Shown here: one piece after another, positions 1 through 11,084 of the stretch
Layout of the letters: each line of letters begins with the position of its first letter
Position numbering within the stretch: the stretch's first letter is position 1
Origin: Leptospira ainazelensis
GTDB taxonomy: Bacteria > Spirochaetota > Leptospiria > Leptospirales > Leptospiraceae
Direction of reading: 5' to 3'
Length of the DNA: 64,000 nucleotides
Assembly (NCBI RefSeq): GCF_016918785.1
Contig: NZ_JAFFPT010000009.1
Location: 248,001-312,000 of the forward strand
Translations under genes and position numbers: made by a program
Notes under the pieces: generated by a model
Databases searched by the model: none
What the model saw: the letters and a program-made list of their open reading frames with translations, nothing else
Told to the model about the DNA's origin: nothing

Positions 1-291
1 GCTACCAACTATTCCTACTACATCGCGCCGGGAGACGTTCATACGATCACCACTTCCGAAGATATGTATGGAGTAAATGCGGGGGGAACGAATTTTGTGA
101 CCTGGCTGACAACCCTCGCTTCCGGAACCAAACCGGGAAATACTAAATGTTCCGGGAACGGCGGAAGTTGTGTGAATTCGAATCTGACAAAAAACAAGAT
201 CAATCTTACGCTTGGAGTAGCGACTTCCGATCAGTCTTATGTGAACGCGAAAGATCTTCTCACAACCTGCGGAACGATCACGGGACTCTAA
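1..291 (+). CDS. C-terminal part of a probable pectin-acetylesterase-like (vtpJ-therm type) secreted hydrolase
   Basis: The reading frame is open from the first base of the window, so the start lies upstream; 96 C-terminal residues are visible. The segment YYIAPGDVHTI followed about 20 residues later by FVTWL resembles the C-terminal end of pectin-acetylesterase/vtpJ-therm family hydrolases, where a catalytic His sits in a PGxxHT context. The tail has four cysteines that could pair in an exported protein. Without the N-terminal nucleophile motif (GxSAG-like) and signal peptide the family call rests on this short similarity, recalled rather than searched, and substrate is unknown. A good terminator hairpin follows the stop codon. 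Confidence 0.5.
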   Translation, partial: ATNYSYYIAPGDVHTITTSEDMYGVNAGGTNFVTWLTTLASGTKPGNTKCSGNGGSCVNSNLTKNKINLTLGVATSDQSYVNAKDLLTTCGTITGL

Positions 292-301
292 CTAAAATCA
301 A

Positions 302-356
302 AATCCGCGCGATTCTTCACGAGAAAAGCGCGGATTCATTCTTCCATTTTTTTTTC
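302..356. terminator. Bidirectional rho-independent terminator
   Basis: A perfect 9-bp GC-rich stem, AATCCGCGC at 302-310 with GCGCGGATT at 328-336, is followed on the plus strand by a run of nine T at about 348-356. On the minus strand the same stem is followed by a TTTTGATTTT-like tract. It sits between the plus-strand gene ending at 291 and the minus-strand gene ending at 376, so it can serve both. Confidence 0.8.
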
Positions 357-375
357 GACTCTAAAATCCGAAATC

Positions 376-975
376 TCAGAGACGAGTGATCGTCAGAAGC
401 GCAGCTCCCGTGGAAACGGAGGCTCTCAACCCTTGACAAGTGTAAGGAGAAGAACTGGACACTCCGCTTACGGTGAGCGTATAAACGCTGTTAGCCGCCG
501 CAGTGATATCCAAAGTAACCGCGGTCGCGGCGCTCGTCAAAATCAAAGCATTGGAAGGATCCTTGACCGTAATCGGAAAACTGGAATAGATCGAGTTACA
601 CTTGCTTGAACTATGTGTCTGACTTCCGCTGGTTGCCGTAAGTTTATAAGAACCGGCCTCTGCGAAAGTAAGGGTCGGAGTGCCGTTTTGATCCCCGCAA
701 ATCGTAAGACTCTGACCGGCGGGAACTGTGATGTTAGTAGGCGCGCTGCTAAAACGAACTCCGCTATTACAAGGATTCAGAAGAACGCTCGCCATAATTA
801 AATTCAAAAAAAGCTCGTCGGACTTTTCCTCGTCGGTTTTCGGTTTACAAGAAACCGCGATCGCCAAAATCAAAAAACTCAATATTAGAGTTTTAGAATA
901 TTTTATAATTCCAAAAGAAAAAGAGGATTCTCCTTTGGATGAAATTGAGCGGGATACTTTATTTATTTCCTTCAT
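376..975 (-). CDS. Putative lipoprotein of unknown function
   Basis: 199 residues from the ATG at 975, chosen because AAGGA lies at a good distance upstream; a longer version starting at 1029 is possible but has no such site. After about 27 residues comes a hydrophobic stretch ILSFLILAIAVSC ending in a spirochaete-style lipobox, so Cys at about residue 41 should be lipidated. The mature part is Ser/Thr/Ala rich and looks beta-rich, with a repeated pattern of 'ITVPAGQSLTICGDQNG' and 'ITAAANSVYTLTVSGV' type strands, plus several cysteines (NPCNSG, SSKCNS, PYTCQG). No enzymatic motif is seen. Probably an outer-surface or periplasmic lipoprotein; function not recognised. Confidence 0.7.
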   Translation of the reverse strand: MKEINKVSRSISSKGESSFSFGIIKYSKTLILSFLILAIAVSCKPKTDEEKSDELFLNLIMASVLLNPCNSGVRFSSAPTNITVPAGQSLTICGDQNGTPTLTFAEAGSYKLTATSGSQTHSSSKCNSIYSSFPITVKDPSNALILTSAATAVTLDITAAANSVYTLTVSGVSSSSPYTCQGLRASVSTGAALLTITRL

Positions 976-1131
976 TCTATTGTTCCTTAAAAGGTTGATA
1001 CCGTTGATAGCCCCTTCGCGGGCGGACACGGTCAGAACTTTGAAGAAAAAACGGATTCTTAAAAAAATAATTCTAATGCGACTTTAGATATTTGGAATAC
1101 GGATTCGGGCGGCGGACGGGCTCTCCGCTCG

Positions 1132-1193
1132 AGTCAAGTTATTGAGTATTCCTGAAGTAAGGCGCGGGTTAAACTACTTTCAATAACTTGACT
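1132..1193. repeat. Spaced 14-bp inverted repeat in an intergenic region
   Basis: AGTCAAGTTATTGA at 1132-1145 is exactly complementary to TCAATAACTTGACT at 1180-1193, 34 bases apart. It lies downstream of the minus-strand gene ending at 1243 and upstream of the lipoprotein gene. There is no T-run on either side, so it is not a standard terminator; it may be a structured 3' UTR element. Confidence 0.5.
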
Positions 1194-1242
1194 TCGCATC
1201 GATCCCTGCCGCGTAGTAAACGATCGATATTTGGAGAAAAAA

Positions 1243-2718
1243 TTAGATATCTTTGATAATCAAATCCACGATGCGGATAAAAACCTTTCGAATATCGTCG
1301 CGGGCTTCCTCGGAGGGAAGAACCTTGTGATTCCAGATTTTGAGCCCGAAACGGATGAAAAAATTATCCAAAAATTCTGATTCTACATGGGTTTTCATCA
1401 TCGTTTTCCCGGATTCTCTGTTCCAGGAAAGGGCCACTTTGGTTCCTTTCTCGCCGTTTGCGTGGACGAGAGTTTCGGTGAATTCATGGATGATCGATTC
1501 CAAATTTCCAGGAATCACCAAGTTGATCGCCCATGCCGGAATCACATAGGAAAAACCTCCGGAAACGTCGAACTTTTCGATCTTTGTAATCTTAAACAAA
1601 AGAGAGGCGTTTTCCGGATGATTTACGAAAAGACCTGAAAGAAGGATCTCCGGATTTTCGAGCAAAAGGCCGTAGAGATTCGCTTCCAGAGAAACCCGAA
1701 CTTGAAACGGGAAATTACTGAGGGAAACGATCGAAAAAGAATCTTCGGGAAATAGATTTCCTTTGGAATCGTAGGGAAGAATTTTTCCGTGTTTGGTGAC
1801 AAACTTAAACGAGATATCCGGCGTTTTGGAGTTGAGACGAATTTCGGCGAGAATCTTGCCTTTCGGATTCTCCAATTTGATATTCACCCAACCCAGATAT
1901 TTGATGGAATCGAGATAATCGCCTAACTCTTCGTAGTCGTCCGAGAGGTTTCTGGAGATGGAACCTTTGAAGTTAAACTTCGTGAAAGAACCCTCTCCGT
2001 TTGCGGATTTATCCTCGCTCAAAACCAAAAGAGAGTCCAAACCGAAATAGTAGTTTAGAAATCTGCCGAGATCCGGAAAAGACTTCGAAAGGTCGTTTAA
2101 CACTTTTCGAGCTTCAGGATGATTCACTTTTTTGAATATAAGAGTCGCAGGAGCTTCGATTTGTTTTACGTTCTGGGGATCCAAAAATTTGAGCGACGAT
2201 TCCATCGCCATTACGCCGTGTTTGTGAGTAAAGGGTCCCAAGTGAGTCAGGAGATCCAAGTTCCCGGAATAGGAAGTTCCTCTGTAGAGAGGTTTCGGAT
2301 TGTGTCTCAAATCGAACTCGGCGCTAAAATCCCCGAAAGAGGAAACTGAAATCGCCTTTATCCTCTTATCTTCAAGATTGATCTTATAACCTTCGGGTGA
2401 AAATTTTCCCTTATAACTCACCCAGTGGGTTCCGTCCTCTTCCTTTTGAAGAAACTCGGAGTTGTAGAGTTTTTTCAATTCGAATTTTTCCAAGGAGGCT
2501 TCTATATAATTATGAAATTCTAATGCTCTTCCGTCGTATTGAACCTTTTTGGCGACCCCTCTCAAAAAACCGAGAAACTGTTTGGAAAGTTCTCTTCCGT
2601 CCGGTCCGATCGAATGCGGAATATCCTTGAGGGAGAAAGCTCCTAAAACGGGCAGAACAAGAAGAATGGAAAAAAGAACAAAACCGGAAATTGCGAGTTT
2701 TCGAATCTGAGTTTTCAC
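1243..2718 (-). CDS. Large exported protein of unknown function
   Basis: 491 residues from the GTG at 2718, selected because AAAGGTGAT sits five bases upstream and because it gives a clean N-terminus, MKTQIRKLAISGFVLFS, with basic residues followed by a hydrophobic segment ending in VLGAFS (signal peptide or anchor). A TTG seven codons further upstream is less likely. The rest is about 450 residues of mixed, largely beta-like sequence with conserved-looking blocks (FDLRHNPKPLYRG, LGPFTHKHG, KTPDISFKFVTKHGKIL) but no catalytic motif I can name. It appears to be single and monocistronic, with gaps of several hundred bases upstream. Probably a periplasmic or membrane-associated protein peculiar to the lineage. 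Confidence 0.75.
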   Translation of the reverse strand: MKTQIRKLAISGFVLFSILLVLPVLGAFSLKDIPHSIGPDGRELSKQFLGFLRGVAKKVQYDGRALEFHNYIEASLEKFELKKLYNSEFLQKEEDGTHWVSYKGKFSPEGYKINLEDKRIKAISVSSFGDFSAEFDLRHNPKPLYRGTSYSGNLDLLTHLGPFTHKHGVMAMESSLKFLDPQNVKQIEAPATLIFKKVNHPEARKVLNDLSKSFPDLGRFLNYYFGLDSLLVLSEDKSANGEGSFTKFNFKGSISRNLSDDYEELGDYLDSIKYLGWVNIKLENPKGKILAEIRLNSKTPDISFKFVTKHGKILPYDSKGNLFPEDSFSIVSLSNFPFQVRVSLEANLYGLLLENPEILLSGLFVNHPENASLLFKITKIEKFDVSGGFSYVIPAWAINLVIPGNLESIIHEFTETLVHANGEKGTKVALSWNRESGKTMMKTHVESEFLDNFFIRFGLKIWNHKVLPSEEARDDIRKVFIRIVDLIIKDI

Positions 2719-3439
2719 AGGATCACCTTTAAATAACAAATGATATATATTGCGGAGGAATTCTCCCTACCCTAAATCTCGATTTTTAAAAAGCAAGGTT
2801 TTTATAGCGATCGCTACAGTAAACTTTTGACAGAATCGTAAAAAAGAGGAGTTCCTACTTTTCCAGAAACAAGGAAAAACTACCGTTTTCTCGCACCCTG
2901 AGCCTCATCGTCGAAATTCCAGGCTTTGGATTTAGCTCGAGCTCAAAGATATCGAAAGTCCGTCCAAAACAAGACTTGATTTCGAAATCCTTTTCCAATT
3001 TGGAGAATTCAAAACTTTCGTCTTCAGATTCGGCATGACCTTACAAACGAGTTGAAAAAAACTATTTAGAATCAAGGAGTATACCAGTAAGATTTTTTAT
3101 AGGAGTTCCTACAAAGCTCTGAGAGAGAATATTTCTTGCAAAATTATGATTTTGTGATATAGGAAAATCAGCCGGAGTTTTCCACCTCCCGCCCCTCCAC
3201 CCAAAATTTCGGGCGGGGCTTTCGTTTTACAGAGGACTGTCGTTGTTACGACAGATTTTTCTAAAGGTTCAATCACCTTTGTGGGTAAGGTTTATGCAGA
3301 TTCGGAGGCGGCCTCGCAACTCCAAAAACTTACGAAGAATAGGATTCCTAAAATCCAAGGCTGAAATTTTCCAGAAGCGGTTTTATTTTAAGATTCTATT
3401 TTTAAAACGAATTCGATTACACGAAGTCCGAACTAAAAT
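2719..3439. other. 720-bp gene-free region with two copies of a recurrent motif
   Basis: No convincing reading frame is seen on either strand. It contains GAGGAGTTCCTACTTTTC at 2846-2863 and TATAGGAGTTCCTACA at about 3098-3113, both members of a motif family found in other gaps of this window, and a strong GC-rich hairpin at 3188-3217. The region may carry a degenerate gene or a small RNA; nothing else can be supported. Confidence 0.5.
3188..3230 (+). terminator. GC-rich hairpin with T-rich tail, terminator-like
   Basis: CCCGCCC at 3188-3194 pairs with GGGCGGG at 3211-3217 and is followed by GCTTTCGTTTTAC on the plus strand. No plus-strand protein gene ends upstream, so it either terminates an unannotated transcript beginning in the preceding few hundred bases or is a scattered structured element. 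Confidence 0.45.
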
Positions 3440-4474
3440 TCAACCCGGTTGAATGATAAATCGGATCGGGTTTCCTTTTCTTTCGTCCAATGCTTCCAGG
3501 CATTCATTCAATTCTTCTAATGGATGATGGGAAGTGATGGAATGTGTGAGGTTGATTTTTCCCTTTAGATACAAGTCGATCAACTCGGGGATCGCTCTCC
3601 TATCAGAGCCGTAAGATCCGGAAACCGAAATCATCTTTTCTATGAGTATAAAAGGAATCTGAAATTTCAAAGGTTGTCTTCCGATTCCTACAAGAACGAT
3701 TTTTCCTCCCGGATTCATCGCTCTTAAAGATTCCTCAATATTGGACATATAACCCGAAAAGTCAGCGAGCAAATCCACTCCTTTGCTCACTTCTTTCAAA
3801 GCCTTACCCGGATTTCTCACTTCTTTTAGATTGATGACTTCGTCGGCGCCGTATTTTACCGCGTTTTCAAGAGGCCCTTTGTCCACGTCGAGGGCGATCA
3901 CCTTTCCGCTCGTAAGAGCTCTTGCGACTGCAACCGCGTGAATTCCCAAACCGCCGCATCCGAAGATCGCAACCGTATCTCCGTCCACGATGTTTCCCCG
4001 ATAACGAATCGCGTGATACGGAGTGGAAACAGCGTCGGCAAGAATCGCACCTTGATCGAATGGAATCTCATCCGGCAATGAATAGAGATAACGATCCTCC
4101 ACCACGTTGTATTCGGCGAAACTTCCGTCCCGATCAAAACCAAAAACTCCCAAGTCTTTACAAAGATTTTCATGACCCGCTTTACAATAAGCGCAGACTC
4201 CGCAGGAAGTTCCGGCGGCGATCACAACACGATCTCCTTTTTTAAACCGACTTACATTCTCTCCAACTTCTTCGACAACGCCGGAGGATTCGTGACCGGG
4301 AACTCTCGGAAAGTGTTTACACTTGAGCGTTCCATGAACTACAAGATGGACGTCGGAACCGCAGATTCCACAGGCTTTGATTTTTACTTTTACCTGGTTC
4401 GAACCTACGTTGGGAACGGCGACGTCTCGGATCTCTAAACTTCTTTTTCCGGATTCTAAGATTGCGGCTTTCAT
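3440..4474 (-). CDS. Zinc-dependent medium-chain alcohol dehydrogenase
   Basis: 344 residues from the ATG at 4474, preceded by AAGGGAG eight bases upstream; the in-frame ATG 15 codons further out lacks a good ribosome site. This is a classical MDR-family enzyme that oxidises alcohols or reduces aldehydes/ketones with NAD(P)H in the cytoplasm. Catalytic zinc ligands are visible as C38 (GICGSD) and H61-E62 (PGHES), and the structural zinc lobe as C91, C94, C97 and C105. The nucleotide-binding glycine motif GCGGLG is at 172-177, and ALDVD about 20 residues later suggests NAD preference because of the acidic residue. Full length for the family. Substrate cannot be told from sequence. Monocistronic. 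Confidence 0.92.
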   Translation of the reverse strand: MKAAILESGKRSLEIRDVAVPNVGSNQVKVKIKACGICGSDVHLVVHGTLKCKHFPRVPGHESSGVVEEVGENVSRFKKGDRVVIAAGTSCGVCAYCKAGHENLCKDLGVFGFDRDGSFAEYNVVEDRYLYSLPDEIPFDQGAILADAVSTPYHAIRYRGNIVDGDTVAIFGCGGLGIHAVAVARALTSGKVIALDVDKGPLENAVKYGADEVINLKEVRNPGKALKEVSKGVDLLADFSGYMSNIEESLRAMNPGGKIVLVGIGRQPLKFQIPFILIEKMISVSGSYGSDRRAIPELIDLYLKGKINLTHSITSHHPLEELNECLEALDERKGNPIRFIIQPG

Positions 4475-4725
4475 GAAAAATTCTCCCTTGATGAAACGCA
4501 ACGTAGAATAAGATCGCAAAGATCGCAGTCAAGGTGAATTGAGGAAGAATCAAAATTCCGGTCCGAACTTCTTCCGATCGAAGAAAAGAACAACCTCCGA
4601 TCTTTGAAATTTTCTTCCTTTTCTCACTTGAATCCATATCCTCCGATTTTTTCATGGAAGAAGAATCGTTTCCTTTGCTAGAACGAAACTAAGATAAGAA
4701 TCCAAATTCCTTCCGGAGGAAAATA

Positions 4726-5316
<591 letters not shown>

Positions 5317-5329
5317 GTCGTCTGCAGAG

Positions 5330-5369
5330 AGACTTTGGCTTTACCACAATCCGCAAAAAGCCGAAGTCT
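5330..5369. terminator. Inverted repeat between convergent genes, possible terminator
   Basis: AGACTTTGGCTTT at 5330-5342 pairs with AAAGCCGAAGTCT at 5357-5369 with a single G-T wobble. It is placed between the ends of the thioesterase (5316) and the SMR gene (5447, minus strand). There is no clear T-run, so it may act as a weak bidirectional terminator. Confidence 0.4.
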
Positions 5370-5395
5370 CGAAAAACTTGTCTAAAATATAAATT

Positions 5396-5409
5396 TTAGA
5401 ATATTCTAA
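5396..5409. repeat. Perfect palindrome TTAGAATATTCTAA
   Basis: A 14-bp perfect palindrome in the gap between two convergent genes. The same sequence recurs at 31308-31321 and, with a changed centre, at 17792-17805, so it may be a recurrent motif rather than chance. Confidence 0.45.
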
Positions 5410-5446
5410 GTTTATAATATTTCTTAGGATAAGGACGGATTCGAAT

Positions 5447-5767
5447 CTACTCGGCTACGAGAAATTTTAAACCCAGAACGGAAAGAATCAAGGTGGAAAG
5501 AAAAAATCCTCTCCAAAAATCCATCGGCTCCCCGTGAAGTAGGATTCCGACGAGAACGGTTCCCACTGCACCCAATCCCGTCCAAACCGCGTATCCCGTT
5601 CCCATAGAAATCGTCTGAATTGTTTTGTTTAAAAATACAAGACTCAAAATCGCGGAGATTCCGAAACCTATGGTCCAAAACGGTTTTGAAAAATTTTCGA
5701 AAAGTTTCAGACAAGTAGTAAAGCCGATTTCAAAAGCGGAAGCGACGATGAGATAGATCCATGCCAT
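5447..5767 (-). CDS. Small multidrug resistance protein, Gdx/SugE subgroup
   Basis: 106 residues and four predicted transmembrane helices, the standard size of the SMR family, which works as an antiparallel dimer in the inner membrane exchanging cationic substrate for protons. The essential membrane-embedded glutamate is present in helix 1 (ASAFEIGFT, E13). The segment TGYAVWTGLGAVGT is typical of the SugE/Gdx branch, whose well-studied members export guanidinium, rather than the broad-range EmrE branch. No ykkC-type guanidine riboswitch is recognisable upstream; instead a palindrome lies at 5814-5831 in the gap shared with the divergent glutathione transferase. Substrate assignment is inference. 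Confidence 0.88.
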   Translation of the reverse strand: MAWIYLIVASAFEIGFTTCLKLFENFSKPFWTIGFGISAILSLVFLNKTIQTISMGTGYAVWTGLGAVGTVLVGILLHGEPMDFWRGFFLSTLILSVLGLKFLVAE

Positions 5768-5813
5768 ACCGCCTATTTTAATAAGAATTCCCGGATTTCA
5801 AACGATTGCCCGC

Positions 5814-5831
5814 ACCAACAAAATTGTTGGT
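5814..5831. promoter_or_regulatory. Palindrome, candidate operator between SMR and GST genes
   Basis: ACCAACAAAATTGTTGGT has perfect 8-bp arms (ACCAACAA / TTGTTGGT) around a 2-base centre. It sits 47 bp upstream of the SMR start in the divergent intergenic region, about 40 bp upstream of the candidate GST promoter. On the SMR strand a TTGACG lies just upstream, so the palindrome would overlap the spacer/-10 region of that possible promoter. No regulator gene is adjacent. Confidence 0.45.
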
Positions 5832-5870
5832 CGAAAACCGCGTCAAAAAAAATCAATGATCGCCTTCTAT

Positions 5871-5898
5871 TTGTAACTTTTTAAAATACATTTATACT
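5871..5898 (+). promoter_or_regulatory. Candidate sigma70-type promoter for the glutathione transferase gene
   Basis: TTGTAA at 5871-5876 and TATACT at 5893-5898 are separated by 16 bases and lie about 60 bp upstream of the start codon. Confidence 0.45.
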
Positions 5899-5955
5899 GG
5901 AACGAGTCTAATAAAGATAGTCCTCTCGGATTTCAAAAATCAAAGGAGAATGTCA

Positions 5956-6630
5956 TTGATAGAATTATATACGGCCTCGACGCCAAACGGAAGAAAGGTT
6001 TCGATTCTTTTGGAAGAATTAGAAATCCCTTATACGGTTCATCCCATCGATTTCGGAAAACTGGAACAAAAGGAAGAATGGTATTTAAAAATCAATCCAA
6101 ACGGAAGGATTCCGGCCATCATCGATAAGGACAACGGCGATTTCGCGGTCTTTGAATCCGGCGCGATTCTTCTTTATCTCGCCGAAAAAACCGGCAAACT
6201 TTTACCAAAGGATCCGAAAGAAAGGAGCGTCGTCATTCAGTGGCTGATGTTTCAGATGAGCGGTGTCGGTCCGATGCAAGGTCAAGCCGGCGTTTTTTTA
6301 AAATACGCACCGGAAAAAATTCCCTTTGCGATTTCCAGATATCAAAATGAAACCAAACGCCTTTATTCGGTACTAAATCGAAGATTAGGAGAAACAAAGT
6401 ATTTAGGCGGAAAAGAACTCTCCATCGCCGATATAGCGACCTGGACCTGGGTCAACGTTCACGACTGGGTCGAAATTTCTTTGGACGAATTTCCGAATCT
6501 AAAACGTTGGGATGAAGAATTGGCAAAACGGCCCGCTTTTATAAAAGGCCGGGATATCCCCAACAAGGTAGAATATAAGAAAGACGAAGAAGAACTCAAA
6601 AAGAAAGGTCAAGCCATATTAGGGAAGTAG
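5956..6630 (+). CDS. Glutathione S-transferase family protein, YfcG-like
   Basis: 224 residues from the TTG at 5956. An ATG two codons upstream exists, but AAAGGAG is then almost touching it, whereas it is seven bases from the TTG, and [15 protein letters not shown] aligns with the N-terminus of YfcG (MIDLYFAPTPNG). The thioredoxin-fold half spans about residues 1-80, with NPNGRIPAI (cis-proline) and [12 protein letters not shown] (glutathione-contacting E-S), and the helical half follows with the N-capping [11 protein letters not shown]. YfcG-type proteins are cytosolic nu-class enzymes with disulfide-reductase rather than strong conjugation activity. Divergent from the SMR gene. Confidence 0.88.
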   Translation: MIELYTASTPNGRKVSILLEELEIPYTVHPIDFGKLEQKEEWYLKINPNGRIPAIIDKDNGDFAVFESGAILLYLAEKTGKLLPKDPKERSVVIQWLMFQMSGVGPMQGQAGVFLKYAPEKIPFAISRYQNETKRLYSVLNRRLGETKYLGGKELSIADIATWTWVNVHDWVEISLDEFPNLKRWDEELAKRPAFIKGRDIPNKVEYKKDEEELKKKGQAILGK

Positions 6631-6645
6631 GATTTTCTAATGCTC

Positions 6646-8775
6646 TTATGGAACCTTGTTTTCGACAGTAATTGTCTGCGGTTCCTCGATCGGCAAGGAA
6701 ACGAAAAAAGTGGTCCCTTTCTCGGAAGTTTCAAAAAATATTCTTCCGTTATGATCTTCTATGATTCTTCTACAGATATCAAGACCGAGTCCGGTGCCTG
6801 CGCCGGACGGTTTTGTCGTAAAAAAGGGTTCAAAGATACGATCACGAATCGTGTCTTCGATTCCGCATCCGCTATCGGAAATCGATACCACACAACTCGT
6901 CGCAGTTTTTTTACAGCCGATTTTCATCTTTCCCTTATAATTCATCGCATAAAGCGCGTTACCGATGATGTTCGTCCACACCTGGGTGAGAGCCTCCGCG
7001 TTTCCCCAAACCGTCGAAGTTTCCGGCATATCCCTAATAATTTCGACCTCGGTCTTGTATTTCGAATAATAAAGGGTAAGAACCGTCTCCAATTGTTTAC
7101 GAATATCCACCGGGCCCATTGAAGTTCCGGAACGATCCCTGTATGCGTATTCTTTCAACGCTTGAATCACGAGAGACGCTTTTTCCGCGGCCTTTTCGAT
7201 CGTAAAACTCGCTCTGGCAAGACTCGAAAGAGAAAGCGCGTTTTGCGCGATCAATAGAAGATTGTTTTCCTTGTTTAATAGTTTCGAAATTTTTACAACG
7301 TCTTCCGGACCGAGCCCCAAGTCTGTAAGAATATCCGCAATGCGCATCCCTTCCGCGATTCCCTGTTCGCCTAACAAAACTGAGATTTTTTTTCTTTTGT
7401 TTCTCTCTTCCTTTGTATCATAAAATTCTCTCGGAGAAATTCCTTTGGCGAATAACGTTTCCCAAATCGTTTTTTGAGATTCGGTAAAACTCGAATAGTC
7501 CCTCAACAACCGTTCCCAAGAATCGTATAACACGGAACGAATTCCTTCATTGGAGGAAACGATCGCACCGAGAGGAGTGTTCAACTCGTGCGCGATCCCG
7601 GCGACCAACTGTCCGAGTACGGCCATCTTTTCGGAGCGAATGAGTTGTTTTTGCGCGTTTCTCAATTCTTCCATTGCGCTGACTACTTGTTCATTCTTTG
7701 AAGTAAGATATTGATTTACTTTTCTTAATTCTTCAGTGCGGTTCGCGACGATTCCTTCCAGATCTTCATTGATCGAACGAATCTGCTGTTCAGTTTCGGT
7801 CATCTCGCTGACAAGAAGACTTTGTCTAACACTCGCAATCACTACGACGATCGTAGTCCCTGTCCAAGCAACAATTCTTACTCCCTCCGGAAGACCCGGA
7901 AGAGTTCCCGCTAAAACGATCGTGATAGAACTCGCGACAACTTCAAACAGGGGTAAAAGCCGAAGAGCGGCTTCGTATCTTCTTTCCCAAACAGGACTAT
8001 CATTGTATTTGGGAAACCAAGTCAAAGAACCGTAACCCATTACGAGCGCGGAAACTGAAAAGCCCGCGTTGAGCAAGGTTCCGTCAGGCGGAATATCGGA
8101 TATAAAAAACGCGTTCCACACCAACCAGCTAAATCCGGTTCCCCCCATTCCTAGCAGAAATAAAAACCAATATCGATCCGGCTGAAGACGAAGAAGCGGA
8201 ATCAAAAGAATCCCAAGCGAGGCCGCGGTCAAAAACGAAACGGGATGATTGATCAAAGGAAGAAGTTGAGGAATACTCACACCTTCTCTTTGAGGTAAAT
8301 ACAACGCCAAAGAAAGAGTAAGAATCGCGGTCGTCAAACCGAGTGCGTCGAGAATCACAGCACGGGCGCTTTCCCTATTACATTCGATAACTATAATATA
8401 ATAGCCGGCGACAAAAGAAGGAGCGACCAGAGGAAAAAGATAATCGCTCGGAGTGGGAGTTACGTAGTAATCGAAATAAACTTGAATCGCCCAGGAAAAT
8501 TGTCCAAGGGCGTTTGCCGTGAGTCCAAGGGCGAACCAAAGCCGAAAACGGTGGATCCCACCTTCGGCCGCGATATAACCGATCCACGCGAGGGCCGCCG
8601 CACAAAGATAAGAAATCGTCCAATGAATATTATCGATAAGTCTGTCCGTGTTTCTTTCTTCGTAGTAATAGTTTCCGAAAAAAGAAACGAATACTAAGAC
8701 GGTGCTGATCCAGAATATCCAAATTCCGGATTTCGGTATCAACGGTCGAGAATGACTTTGTTGTATTGTCATCAA
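6646..8775 (-). CDS. Multi-pass membrane sensor histidine kinase
   Basis: 709 residues. Residues 15-320 contain about nine or ten hydrophobic segments forming an uncharacterised membrane sensor. A coiled coil (about 325-385) leads into the HisKA helix with the phospho-acceptor H396 in [11 protein letters not shown]. The ATPase domain shows the N box at N606 ([10 protein letters not shown]), G1 at DSGCGIE (634-640) and G2 at [10 protein letters not shown] (658-667). Between the H-box helix and the ATPase domain there is an unusually long linker of more than 100 residues (about 411-550) including a Lys/Arg-rich stretch. No receiver domain is fused and no response regulator gene is adjacent, so its partner is unknown. 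It autophosphorylates on His and presumably signals to a response regulator. Confidence 0.92.
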   Translation of the reverse strand: MMTIQQSHSRPLIPKSGIWIFWISTVLVFVSFFGNYYYEERNTDRLIDNIHWTISYLCAAALAWIGYIAAEGGIHRFRLWFALGLTANALGQFSWAIQVYFDYYVTPTPSDYLFPLVAPSFVAGYYIIVIECNRESARAVILDALGLTTAILTLSLALYLPQREGVSIPQLLPLINHPVSFLTAASLGILLIPLLRLQPDRYWFLFLLGMGGTGFSWLVWNAFFISDIPPDGTLLNAGFSVSALVMGYGSLTWFPKYNDSPVWERRYEAALRLLPLFEVVASSITIVLAGTLPGLPEGVRIVAWTGTTIVVVIASVRQSLLVSEMTETEQQIRSINEDLEGIVANRTEELRKVNQYLTSKNEQVVSAMEELRNAQKQLIRSEKMAVLGQLVAGIAHELNTPLGAIVSSNEGIRSVLYDSWERLLRDYSSFTESQKTIWETLFAKGISPREFYDTKEERNKRKKISVLLGEQGIAEGMRIADILTDLGLGPEDVVKISKLLNKENNLLLIAQNALSLSSLARASFTIEKAAEKASLVIQALKEYAYRDRSGTSMGPVDIRKQLETVLTLYYSKYKTEVEIIRDMPETSTVWGNAEALTQVWTNIIGNALYAMNYKGKMKIGCKKTATSCVVSISDSGCGIEDTIRDRIFEPFFTTKPSGAGTGLGLDICRRIIEDHNGRIFFETSEKGTTFFVSLPIEEPQTITVENKVP

Positions 8776-8891
8776 TCGCTCACAAACAAACGACGGACAT
8801 TATGGAAGTGAATCGTTTTTTCCGTCGATCCATTTTCTCATAGAAAGGACTCACAAAACGAAATTCTAAATCAAATAATTCCCAAAATAAA

Positions 8892-9626
8892 CTAAAATAG
8901 GGTGCGATCGTTTTTTTCGAACAGATGAGGGACGCCGTTGATTGAAACCGGCAGATATTTTCCTCTCACCCAGCGAAACGTATTTACCGAAGTGTTCCAT
9001 ATCCAAGGCATCCAGGCAAAACTATCCTCGTCCTGGCGAAGGAGACGATTTAACACTAAAGATATCGGAGTCCCCGAAGTAAAAATGAAATTTCTTTCCT
9101 TATCGGAAGGCGAAAACAAAACATTAGAAGAATTGAATACCCTTTCCTCAAAACTTCGATACGTTTCGATCCCTGCCGGAGCCTCCTTCCCTTCCCTCCA
9201 GACTCTGAGAATTTCCTCGGTCAATTTGAAAAACAGAGCCGCAGATCTGATTCCGCCTTTGAGTCTGACTTTTCCGAATTGATTGAGGGTTTTTTCGAAT
9301 TCCGGTTTTTGCGAGGCGATCAACTTGGAATAGGAACCCCAGAGTTCCGGAGCAAATTCGTTCCAACCAGCATCTCTACGAATAAAAGAATCTATGGAGA
9401 ATTTTGTCTGTTCTCCCACGATCGATTTTACACCTTCCAAAAAGGATTCTCCGGTTTCCAAATGTCTTCGCATCGTTCCGGTTATGATACGATCGGGAAT
9501 TTCTCCGTTAGTCGCCATATACTTTCCGAGTTCGAAGGCTTGTTTTTTGCCGTGAGGAGTGAGAAGATCGTAATCCGATCCTTGGGAATTGGCCTGACCG
9601 TGGCGAACGAGATAGACTACGGACAT
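8892..9626 (-). CDS. Histidine phosphatase (phosphoglycerate-mutase-like)
   Basis: 244 residues beginning MSVVYLVRHGQAN, with the catalytic His in the RHG motif at residues 8-10 and a second conserved region near MRRHLETGESF; the second-half catalytic His is probably in the FTSGTPISLVL block where the usual GH is replaced by SGT, a deviation worth noting. It ends a four-gene minus-strand operon (ACAD, APH-type kinase, DUF6285-like protein, this gene) with only 10 bp to the preceding gene. In that context it may remove phosphate from a phosphorylated acyl intermediate or by-product. Histidine phosphatases with this gene neighbourhood are common in bacteria with ACAD/APH pairs. Confidence 0.82.
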   Translation of the reverse strand: MSVVYLVRHGQANSQGSDYDLLTPHGKKQAFELGKYMATNGEIPDRIITGTMRRHLETGESFLEGVKSIVGEQTKFSIDSFIRRDAGWNEFAPELWGSYSKLIASQKPEFEKTLNQFGKVRLKGGIRSAALFFKLTEEILRVWREGKEAPAGIETYRSFEERVFNSSNVLFSPSDKERNFIFTSGTPISLVLNRLLRQDEDSFAWMPWIWNTSVNTFRWVRGKYLPVSINGVPHLFEKNDRTLF

Positions 9627-9636
9627 GAATTTTTAC

Positions 9637-11062
<1,426 letters not shown>

Positions 11063-11084
11063 AGTTTTAGTAGATTCTAATATT

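Noticed and set aside
5768..5955. Guanidine (ykkC) riboswitch upstream of the SugE/Gdx gene
   Set aside because: No conserved guanidine-I elements are visible; the palindrome looks like a protein operator.
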